Source: an uncultured Alphaproteobacteria bacterium (lineage in GTDB: Bacteria; Pseudomonadota; Alphaproteobacteria; UBA7985; CAJQQZ01). From it: a DNA stretch of 5,163 bases. The stretch lies in contig CAJQQJ010000329.1 of NCBI GenBank assembly GCA_905480445.1, positions 1 through 5,163 on the forward strand, given 5' to 3'. The position numbers and the translations under genes were made by a program. Each line of letters starts with the position of its first letter. Position 1 is the first letter of the stretch. The notes under the pieces were generated by a model, which did not search any database, was not told where the DNA came from, and was given only the letters and a program-made list of their open reading frames with translations. Positions 1 to 5,163 of the stretch are shown here, in pieces.

Positions 1-831
1 GAAACCGCTATCGTATGTGCGTTCTTGCCCGAAATGATCGATCATGTCGCGACGCACTTGATCCAAATAGAAAGAGTCGATCAGCGTATCATCGGTACTC
101 TTGTGAATGGCCGGTATCGGTTCTGGCGTTTTGAACTTAAGCTGCAGAGCTTGAACGGCGTTTATCTGACCGTTTTCCACCATCTGCCCGGCGATCCATT
201 CGCGCCTAGCTTTCGCTCGGCCAGCGTGTTTCTCTGAGCTGTAGGTAACAGGGGCTTTCGCTAACGAGGCCAAAAAGATAGCTTCGTGTAGCTCCAGTTC
301 CTGGACCGAGCTATCGAAATATGTTTTCGCAGCCTGCCCAATGCCATAGGCTCCGCGGCCAAAATAAAGTTGGTTAAGGTAGAGCTCGAGTACGCGTTCT
401 TTTTCGAGCTGCCGGTTTATTTTGACCGCTAAAATGGCCTCGCGAAGTTTTCGACGTACGCTGCGTTCAGAGCCAGTGAACAGCATTTTGGCCAGTTGTT
501 GGGTAATCGTAGATGCACCGAGCAACCGCTTTTTACGCGTCAAGTTGATAAGGTTTTGCACCATAGCTCGCGAAAAAGCCGTGGCGTCTATGCCGCCATG
601 CTCAAAAAACCGCTTGTCTTCTGTCGATATGAAGGCGTCAATTACGTGCTGAGGAAGATCTTCATATTTAATAGGCGCGCGACGTTGGCGATAGAAACGA
701 AGAACCTCATTTGCGGTGCTGTCGTATACCCTGGTGACGGTCGGCGGTGCATAGTTGTCAAGAACCTCTACATCTGGCAAGTCATGCACAACACCGTAAA
801 AAAAACTAAATGCAATTAACGTCAGTTTCAC
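1..831 (-). CDS. Class A penicillin-binding protein (PBP1A-type), N-terminal part; 3' end cut by window edge
   Basis: This is a bifunctional peptidoglycan synthase anchored in the inner membrane. The visible part is the glycosyltransferase 51 domain, which polymerises lipid II into glycan strands; the transpeptidase domain would follow beyond base 1. Reading the minus strand gives 277 residues with no stop. A short hydrophobic segment (about residues 3-15) precedes the PBP1A-like LPD...NYAPPTVTRVYD stretch (18-37). GT51 motifs come in order: EDKRFFEHGG (catalytic Glu71), GASTITQQLAK (105-115), RRKLREA with the second conserved Glu131, YLNQLYFGRGAYGIGQAA (151-168) and ASLAKAP (188-194). No ATG fits. 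I chose GTG at 831 because GAGGAAG lies 9 nt upstream. In-frame TTG codons at 849 and 888 are alternatives; they would add basic residues (RRGLRK or RKH) before a rather short membrane helix. The family call is secure; PBP1A rather than another class A PBP is likely, and the start is uncertain. Confidence 0.9.
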   Translation of the reverse strand, partial: MKLTLIAFSFFYGVVHDLPDVEVLDNYAPPTVTRVYDSTANEVLRFYRQRRAPIKYEDLPQHVIDAFISTEDKRFFEHGGIDATAFSRAMVQNLINLTRKKRLLGASTITQQLAKMLFTGSERSVRRKLREAILAVKINRQLEKERVLELYLNQLYFGRGAYGIGQAAKTYFDSSVQELELHEAIFLASLAKAPVTYSSEKHAGRAKARREWIAGQMVENGQINAVQALQLKFKTPEPIPAIHKSTDDTLIDSFYLDQVRRDMIDHFGQERTYDSGF

Positions 832-840
832 AAGTAAATG

Positions 841-847
841 CTTCCTC
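841..847 (-). promoter_or_regulatory. Ribosome binding site deciding the PBP start
   Basis: On the minus strand GAGGAAG ends 9 nt before the GTG at 831. It is the best Shine-Dalgarno match near any of the in-frame start codons of the penicillin-binding protein gene. For the TTG at 849 the only purine-rich stretch (CGAGGA) abuts the codon, which is too close, so this site favours the GTG. Confidence 0.5.
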
Positions 848-860
848 AATCCTCGGCGGG

Positions 861-888
861 ACCATAGAGCGTGATTCGGCCAAGACAA
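861..888 (-). promoter_or_regulatory. Possible sigma70-type promoter for the PBP gene
   Basis: On the minus strand TTGTCT (888-883) and TATGGT (866-861) are separated by 16 nt. Each matches four of six consensus bases. Transcription would start near 854, giving a leader of about 20 nt that contains the GAGGAAG site. The match is modest and could be chance; it is offered because a 221-bp gap separates this gene from the operon upstream. If real, it also argues against the TTG start at 888, which would overlap the -35 box. Confidence 0.25.
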
Positions 889-1026
889 ACGGATAAATGG
901 AGTCGCTCACCAAAAGGTTAAGACCATCTTAGGTGGCACATATTCCTAGGCGTATGATCAAGGATACGTGTGTTGTGGAATGCAGTGTTTATTTAGGGTT
1001 CATACCTAGATTTACAGTTTTGTAGA

Positions 1027-1050
1027 TCAGTCTAAAGCCAGAAAGACTGA
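1027..1050 (-). repeat. Inverted repeat after the operon, possible weak terminator
   Basis: TCAGTCT (1027-1033) and AGACTGA (1044-1050) are perfect 7-base inverted repeats around a 10-nt loop. They begin only 3 bases past the synthetase stop codon at 1053-1055. The position suits a transcription terminator or 3'-end stabilising hairpin for the operon. The transcript has no run of U after the stem (it reads UCUACAAAAC), so an intrinsic terminator of the usual kind is not well supported. Confidence 0.4.
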
Positions 1051-1052
1051 AA

Positions 1053-2543
1053 CTAGTTCAATTCAGCCAAAACCTGTTCTCGAACGATGTGCGGTTGAAT
1101 TTTGCCCATCGCACTGCGCGGTAGTTGGTCTCGGAACAGAATCTGTTTCGGGTGTTTGAATCTTGCAAGATTGTTTTGAAACAAGGTTCGAAAGTTGACC
1201 TCGTCCTTTGTTGTCTCATCTTCTAAGACAATGAGCGCAAGTGGTACTTCGCCCCAACGTTCATCAGGAACACCGACCACGACACATTCTTTCACCTTTC
1301 CGGTGCTCATTATCACGGCTTCTATTTCCGCAGGGGAGATGTTCTCTCCACCGGATATGACAAGGTGCTTCTTACGGTCTTTGAAATAGAGGTAACCGTC
1401 AGCGTCCCAGCAACCGAGGTCGCCCGTTTTGAACCAACCGTCAACCAGGGCTTTGTCTGTCTCAATTTCGTTGCCCCAATAGCAGCTGAGGATGGAAGGG
1501 CCGGATACCTCAATTTCTCCTAGCTCGTTCGGATCATTAACAATCTGATCGTCTTTGCAAATACGAACTTGGCAATGAAGTGCGGATTTACCTGTTGAGG
1601 AAGGGTGAGTTTTTCCTTCACCAATTGCTTGATAAGCCGCTACTGGACAGGTCTCTGTGCTGCCATAAACCTGAATTACAGAGCAGTTTTTGTCTTCAAA
1701 AGCTTCAATCAATTTGGTCGGTACAATTGTCGAGCCAGTTCCAAGGGCTTTCAGGTTTGAGAAGTCAGCAGCTTCCCAACCTTCAAGCGTCATGACCGCT
1801 TCCATTGTTGCAGGTACGAGGACCCCAAGCGTGGTTTGAGGGGCCGTGAGTCTCTCCAAGGCAATGGCGGGATCGAAACGCTCGTGGAGATCAATGGTTG
1901 CGCCCATGTAAAGCCCAGGTGTTAGTTGAATGTTCAGTCCACCAACGTGAAAAAGAGGAAGAGCAACGAAGATCACATCATCTTCTGTCATTTTGTGCAT
2001 ATGACGAGAATTGAGAGCGTTATAGAGTAAGGCTTCCTGAGTAAGAACAGCGCCTTTTGGCTTTCCCGTTGTGCCGGAAGTGTAAACGATCAGGACAGGG
2101 TCATTCAAGGCTCCCTGATTTACTGGGTCTTCAGCTGGTCCGTTTGTTAGTTCTTTAATATCAATGGCTTGGCAGTTTAAGCTGGCTTTGGAGACACTTT
2201 GATAGTCGTCAGAAGAAAAATGATTATCATAGAATAAGATACTAGCGGATGCGTCTTCAACGATGCATGATAGCTCTGTCGGTGTTAGTCGCCAATTGAG
2301 CGGTACTAAGATCGCACCAAGTTTCGCACAGGCGAAAAGTAAAACTAACATCTCTGGACGATTGAGCCCCAAATAAGCAACACGATCACCTTGGGCAACG
2401 TCACTGCTTTTAAGAAAAGAAGCGGCTTTTCCAATTTGCTCTGCAAACTCGCCATAGGTCAGGCTCTTTCCTTCAAAAAGAACAGCAGTCTTGTCAGGTG
2501 TAAAGTTGGCGTGGCTTGTGATCCAGGAAGCGATCGATTGCAT
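1053..2543 (-). CDS. AMP-forming acyl-CoA synthetase (class I adenylate-forming ligase)
   Basis: A 496-residue cytoplasmic enzyme that would activate a carboxylic acid to its acyl-CoA via an acyl-adenylate, using ATP and CoA. All core ANL-superfamily motifs are present: the P-loop YTSGTTGKPKG (154-164), the aromatic/adenine motif YGSTE (293-297), the hinge region with TGD (373-375) followed by KDRKKHLVISGGENISPAEIE (388-408), and the C-terminal PRSAMGKI with the adenylation lysine K481. Length is normal for short single-module ligases of the FadD/MenE kind. There is no carrier-protein domain or membrane segment. The ATG overlaps the stop of the preceding dehydrogenase-like gene by one base (TAATG), which points to translational coupling. 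A weak AGAGA lies 6 nt before the ATG. It is the last gene of the operon. The acid substrate cannot be read from sequence; by context it may be a ring-cleavage product or a substituted aliphatic acid. Confidence 0.93.
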   Translation of the reverse strand: MQSIASWITSHANFTPDKTAVLFEGKSLTYGEFAEQIGKAASFLKSSDVAQGDRVAYLGLNRPEMLVLLFACAKLGAILVPLNWRLTPTELSCIVEDASASILFYDNHFSSDDYQSVSKASLNCQAIDIKELTNGPAEDPVNQGALNDPVLIVYTSGTTGKPKGAVLTQEALLYNALNSRHMHKMTEDDVIFVALPLFHVGGLNIQLTPGLYMGATIDLHERFDPAIALERLTAPQTTLGVLVPATMEAVMTLEGWEAADFSNLKALGTGSTIVPTKLIEAFEDKNCSVIQVYGSTETCPVAAYQAIGEGKTHPSSTGKSALHCQVRICKDDQIVNDPNELGEIEVSGPSILSCYWGNEIETDKALVDGWFKTGDLGCWDADGYLYFKDRKKHLVISGGENISPAEIEAVIMSTGKVKECVVVGVPDERWGEVPLALIVLEDETTKDEVNFRTLFQNNLARFKHPKQILFRDQLPRSAMGKIQPHIVREQVLAELN

Positions 2544-3784
2544 TAGTCGTCTCTTTCACCAGACTCATAGAGTGCACCTCGACCGATTCGATCCATGCAC
2601 AGCTCGGCTGTCCAAGGTAGCATAAGCGCGCCACAACGGCTGTCCCGGTACATGCGCTCTAATGGTAGGGACTTGAGCATCGATTGCCCACCGCAAGTCC
2701 TGACTGCTAAGCGGCAAATGTCGTTGGCGTTTTCCATGACAGTATATTGCGCTGCATAGGCCCGAAGCAGCTGCTCTTTGTTGGGTTTGAAACAAGCCTC
2801 TGAAATCACTTGGAACCAGAGCGCTTTAGTTTGCTCTAGTTTTATGAGCATTTCAGATACCGCGATCTGCTTGGTTGGGTACATCCGGCGTTTGACCGGT
2901 GGTGTGCCTGGATATTCACCACGCAAATAAGAAACAGTGAAATCATAAGCTGCCTGGCAGATGCCCATGTAGGTTGGTGCCAAGGTTAGGAACATGTGTG
3001 GCCAGCCCATGGCCATATGATAGTACAAACCTTGAGGCATTAGCTCGTTGACTGGATCGACGACGACGTTGTCGAACAAGAGAGTTCGAGAAACCGTTCC
3101 GCGCATTCCCAACGGATCCCAATCACCAACGACGGAAACGCCTTCTGCATTTGCTGGAACAGCGAGATAGAGAGAATTCCGCCTGCTAGGTTCATCGGTT
3201 GTGATATCCGTACAAAGAACGCCGTAATAGTCAGCATGGCCGGACAGTGAAGCGAATATTTTCTTTCCGTTAATGACCCAACCTTTGTCCGTACGTTGGG
3301 CCTGTGTTGACCAGGGAGCGGCACCAGCAGCGGCGGCTCCGCCCTCGGAAAAAGGTTGTGAGTAAACGGCGCCATCTTCGATGATGCGTTTGTGATGAAT
3401 TTTTCTGCGCTCTTCGTGGTCTTTTCTGACGTCATCTGACACGTCAAGAGCATCGAAGAGTGAGCCTGTCCAAAGCGTAGAACTAACGTGCATGTTCCAT
3501 GTAAGAGCAGTCGCACCACAGTAGCGGCCCATTTCAGCAGCTGCCAGACAGTAGGCTCGATAGTCAGCACCTAAGCCACCACTGGCCTTGGGAATACAAA
3601 CACCCAGCAGCCCGTTTCCGGCCATGTCCTTATAGTTCTCAGCCGGGAAGACAGCCTCACGGTCCCACTTCTCGGCTCTTGGGGCAAGCGTAGATCGCCC
3701 AAAAATTCTCACTCTTGAACAAAGGTCAGCCTCTAGTTCTGTTAATCGGTAGGCTTTGGGATCAAACAGTGGCTTGTCAGTCAT
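2543..3784 (-). CDS. Acyl-CoA dehydrogenase-fold flavoprotein, apparently lacking the catalytic glutamate
   Basis: A 413-residue protein with the three-part acyl-CoA dehydrogenase layout: N-terminal helical domain (about 1-135, with the GLLGVCIPKASGGLG loop at 58-72), beta domain (about 138-245, with YSQPFSEGG, GWVINGKKIFAS at 168-179 and DPLGMRGT at 223-230), and C-terminal helical FAD domain (VRTCGGQSM at 361-369, then ERMYRDSRCG at 376-385). Ordinary family members carry the base in a YEGT segment soon after RDxR. Here that stretch reads ALMLPWTAEL (386-395) with no Glu at the aligned place. The alternative site in helix G, used by isovaleryl-CoA dehydrogenase, aligns to Met264. It may therefore be a divergent dehydrogenase or a flavin monooxygenase of the DszC type (similar length). 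The segment at 113-136 is unusually charged. GGAGG at 3796-3800 lies 11 nt before the ATG, inside the end of the hydrolase gene, which stops 3 nt before this start. Confidence 0.88.
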   Translation of the reverse strand: MTDKPLFDPKAYRLTELEADLCSRVRIFGRSTLAPRAEKWDREAVFPAENYKDMAGNGLLGVCIPKASGGLGADYRAYCLAAAEMGRYCGATALTWNMHVSSTLWTGSLFDALDVSDDVRKDHEERRKIHHKRIIEDGAVYSQPFSEGGAAAAGAAPWSTQAQRTDKGWVINGKKIFASLSGHADYYGVLCTDITTDEPSRRNSLYLAVPANAEGVSVVGDWDPLGMRGTVSRTLLFDNVVVDPVNELMPQGLYYHMAMGWPHMFLTLAPTYMGICQAAYDFTVSYLRGEYPGTPPVKRRMYPTKQIAVSEMLIKLEQTKALWFQVISEACFKPNKEQLLRAYAAQYTVMENANDICRLAVRTCGGQSMLKSLPLERMYRDSRCGALMLPWTAELCMDRIGRGALYESGERDD

Positions 3785-3787
3785 AAG

Positions 3788-4531
3788 CTAAAGAGCCTCC
3801 AAAAAGTCTTTAAGAACTGCATTGAATGCATCGGGTTGTTCAAGGTTCGAAAGATGTCCAGCGCTGGGTAAAACTGTGTACTTTGCGCCAGGAATTTTGG
3901 CTGCCATCTTCTCCATCATGGGCGCTGGAGCGTTGGTGTCTTTCTCGCCGGCCAGTACTAGGGTTGGCACTGAGATGGCTTGTAAGTCGTAGCGCATATC
4001 AAATTGAACGATGGCTTTCATAGAGGCACGGTAGGTCTCTGATGGACAGCTTGACATGGACGCAATCGCAATCTCGATGCCCCTGGGATCTGGGTTATCT
4101 GCAACCAAAGTCGGTACAATACCAGGGGCTAAATCAGCCAGTGTTTTCCCTTCATCAAGGGGCTTCAAACGTGCATCAAGAAACTTCTTCTGAAAGTCTC
4201 CGTCGGGGCTGCCAAAGGCTGGGCTTGTTCCAGAAAGAACTAAAGATATCAACTTATTAGGATGATTTTTTGCAAGCGCTTGAGCAATCATGCCACCAAA
4301 GGAATGGCCCACTAAATGACAGGATTCATGTCCCGCTTCGGCGAGATCTAAGGCTAGCTGTTCAGCCAAACTATCAATTGTGAACGGAGCAATTAGATCT
4401 CTTCCGCCGTAGCCTGGTGCGTCCCAGCCAACAACATCGTATACATCTGAAAAAGCTTCCTTTTGAAACTCCCATACAGAGCCGTTGCCCCCGACACCGT
4501 GTAGGAAAACCAGCGCTTCTTTACTGCTCAT
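3788..4531 (-). CDS. Alpha/beta hydrolase, possibly acting on a ring-cleavage product
   Basis: A 247-residue cytoplasmic hydrolase without signal peptide. It shows the oxyanion-hole HGVGGNG (11-17), the nucleophile elbow GHSFGG with Ser77 (75-80), the acid in GEKD (Asp198) and the base in SAGHLSN (His226), so the triad is complete. The end (AGHLSNLEQPDAFN, 224-237) is close in style to 3-oxoadipate enol-lactonases (PcaD) and related C-C or ester hydrolases. Its start overlaps the stop of the NicX-like gene by one base (TAATG); AAGGA lies 11 nt upstream. In nicotinate and picolinate clusters the dioxygenase is paired with an alpha/beta hydrolase, N-formylmaleamate deformylase (NicD). That makes a similar deformylase or amide/lactone hydrolysis plausible here. 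Against it, NicD as I recall takes its acid residue about 24 positions after the serine; the equivalent place here is Gly101, so the acid must be Asp198. The fold is certain, the substrate unknown. Confidence 0.92.
   Translation of the reverse strand: MSSKEALVFLHGVGGNGSVWEFQKEAFSDVYDVVGWDAPGYGGRDLIAPFTIDSLAEQLALDLAEAGHESCHLVGHSFGGMIAQALAKNHPNKLISLVLSGTSPAFGSPDGDFQKKFLDARLKPLDEGKTLADLAPGIVPTLVADNPDPRGIEIAIASMSSCPSETYRASMKAIVQFDMRYDLQAISVPTLVLAGEKDTNAPAPMMEKMAAKIPGAKYTVLPSAGHLSNLEQPDAFNAVLKDFLEAL
3796..3800 (-). promoter_or_regulatory. Strong Shine-Dalgarno inside the hydrolase 3' end
   Basis: On the minus strand GGAGG sits within the last codons of the alpha/beta hydrolase gene, 11 nt ahead of the ATG of the flavoprotein gene at 3784. 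The two genes do not overlap (TAG, 3 nt, ATG), so this site supports fresh initiation at that ATG. It is the clearest ribosome binding site in the operon. Confidence 0.6.
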
Positions 4532-5163
4532 TAAATCAGCTTTCCTTCTTCTACGACTGCGACGCCGTCCAATTTTATTGTGCAGCCCTTCATGGGAAGA
4601 TCAAAATGGCCTTCTGTGAAGCGGCCTACGAACTCGTTAGCACCCGTTGAGAACAAGAAGTTACCGGCTGAAGCTCTGATCTCTGTGCCATTGGTTTGGT
4701 TTTGATCATAGAAAGTCAAAGCCTCAAACCGGGCGCGCTCATTGATGCCCCAACCAACGTGAGAAACGGCGTAAGCATTCTTGTCGTTCCAGGCCTCATA
4801 ATAACGTTTCATCAACTCAGCGTCCGTGCCTTTGCCGTCAATCTTGACGACAAAATCATTTTCAATAGTCATTTCAACCGGTGCATCAAGATAGCGTTTA
4901 AACGTCAGATTTGCGTCGCCCGCATCCATCACAAGCCGGCCATTGACGCAGTTCTTTTTTGGAAACCCAACAACAACACCAGCTGGCCAATGGGTGACGG
5001 TACCAGGGCGGTCAGTGAAGCCCCAAACACCGGCGCAGGGCATGTCTTTGATGTCCACAGTCAAATCAGTGCCTGCCTCGGACTCTACTGTCATCGTCTT
5101 GGCGGCTTTTAGCCTAGCAATGTCCTCTCTTGCTCTAGTTTTGAGGTCAAGCGTCGGGACAGT
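4531..5163 (-). CDS. NicX-like (2,5-dihydroxypyridine 5,6-dioxygenase / M29 aminopeptidase-related) protein, C-terminal part; 5' end cut by window edge
   Basis: The frame stays open past the ATG at 5094 to the window edge, giving 210 residues with no start in view; the ATG at 5094 is probably internal. The fold family includes NicX, an Fe(II) dioxygenase that opens the ring of 2,5-dihydroxypyridine to N-formylmaleamate, and M29 metallopeptidases, a frequent source of 'leucyl aminopeptidase' labels. Visible landmarks (numbered from the first visible codon) are EAGTDL (29-34), WPAGVVVGFP (59-68), SHVGWGIN (134-141) and EGHFD (184-188). NicX, as I recall, binds iron through His265, His318 and Asp320; His135, His186 and Asp188 here have nearly the same spacing. 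On that alignment about 130 residues are missing, consistent with a ~340-350 residue protein. The position where M29 peptidases have a metal-binding Glu after the PxxE-type motif appears to be Val63. It is the first visible gene of the operon; the exact substrate is inferred, not shown. Confidence 0.78.
   Translation of the reverse strand, partial: TVPTLDLKTRAREDIARLKAAKTMTVESEAGTDLTVDIKDMPCAGVWGFTDRPGTVTHWPAGVVVGFPKKNCVNGRLVMDAGDANLTFKRYLDAPVEMTIENDFVVKIDGKGTDAELMKRYYEAWNDKNAYAVSHVGWGINERARFEALTFYDQNQTNGTEIRASAGNFLFSTGANEFVGRFTEGHFDLPMKGCTIKLDGVAVVEEGKLI

Larger units (their letters stand above)
832..1052. other. Non-coding gap between the catabolic operon and the PBP gene
   Basis: I see no convincing gene on either strand in these 221 bases. 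The half nearest the synthetase gene is AT-rich. It contains the inverted repeat at 1027-1050, a 5-bp inverted repeat CGTAT/ATACG (951-955 and 964-968), and the small palindromes CCTAGG (945-950) and AACTAGTT (1051-1058, overlapping the synthetase stop). The other half holds the putative promoter and ribosome binding site of the penicillin-binding protein gene. Confidence 0.7.

Noticed and set aside
496..819. Plus-strand 107-codon open frame (and the overlapping 422-652 and 25-237 frames)
   Set aside because: These lie opposite the glycosyltransferase domain of the penicillin-binding protein, whose motifs are unmistakable on the minus strand; the plus-strand products show no recognisable motif.
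951..968. CGTAT/ATACG inverted repeat as an operator
   Set aside because: Only 5 bases per arm with an 8-base spacer in an AT-rich gap; easily expected by chance and no adjacent regulator gene is visible.
3040..3570. Minus-strand 176-codon open frame inside the flavoprotein gene
   Set aside because: Another frame of the acyl-CoA dehydrogenase-fold gene; no family motifs and a fully overlapping, well-supported gene.
4531..5094. Treating the ATG at 5094 as the true start of a 187-residue protein
   Set aside because: The frame is open to base 5163 and the added residues continue naturally, while NicX-like proteins are about 350 residues; the fragment is a truncated view, not a short gene.
4696..5112. 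Plus-strand 138-codon open frame
   Set aside because: It is antisense to the NicX-like gene, which has conserved motifs and extends through the window edge; the plus-strand product looks random in composition.
1..5163. CRISPR array, tRNA, insertion sequence, toxin-antitoxin or phage genes
   Set aside because: No repeated spacer units, tRNA-like cloverleaf, transposase motifs or flanking terminal repeats were seen; the window is almost fully covered by metabolic genes and one cell-wall gene.

Overview
The window looks like chromosomal DNA from a Gram-negative bacterium of moderate GC content, most likely an alphaproteobacterium. This rests on the style of the class A penicillin-binding protein and on the mix of catabolic genes. 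It is an impression from the sequences, not a database result. All genes I can support lie on the minus strand, so transcription runs from high to low coordinates. Both end genes are cut by the window edges.

Region 1 (5163 to 1053) is a tightly packed four-gene operon. In transcription order it holds: the C-terminal ~210 residues of a protein related to 2,5-dihydroxypyridine 5,6-dioxygenase (NicX) and M29 aminopeptidases; an alpha/beta hydrolase with an intact Ser-Asp-His triad; an acyl-CoA dehydrogenase-fold flavoprotein that seems to lack the usual catalytic glutamate; and an AMP-forming acyl-CoA synthetase with all core motifs. Two of the three junctions are one-base TAATG stop/start overlaps and the third has a 3-nt gap, so the four proteins are very probably made together for one pathway.

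Region 2 (1052 to 832) is a 221-bp non-coding gap. It has a short inverted repeat just after the synthetase stop, and a plausible weak promoter and ribosome binding site for the next gene.

Region 3 (831 to 1) is the N-terminal 277 residues of a class A penicillin-binding protein (PBP1A type). It carries a complete-looking glycosyltransferase 51 active site; the transpeptidase part lies outside the window. It is unrelated in function to the operon and probably has its own promoter.

The most interesting hypothesis is that the operon encodes a ring-cleavage route for an N-heterocyclic or similar hydroxylated aromatic compound. The dioxygenase plus alpha/beta hydrolase pair recalls nicX-nicD of nicotinate degradation and the equivalent pair in picolinate degradation. 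Here the pair is followed by a CoA ligase and an acyl-CoA dehydrogenase-like flavoprotein, where those clusters use an amidase and maleate isomerase. That would be a CoA-dependent variant. The substrate cannot be told from this window.
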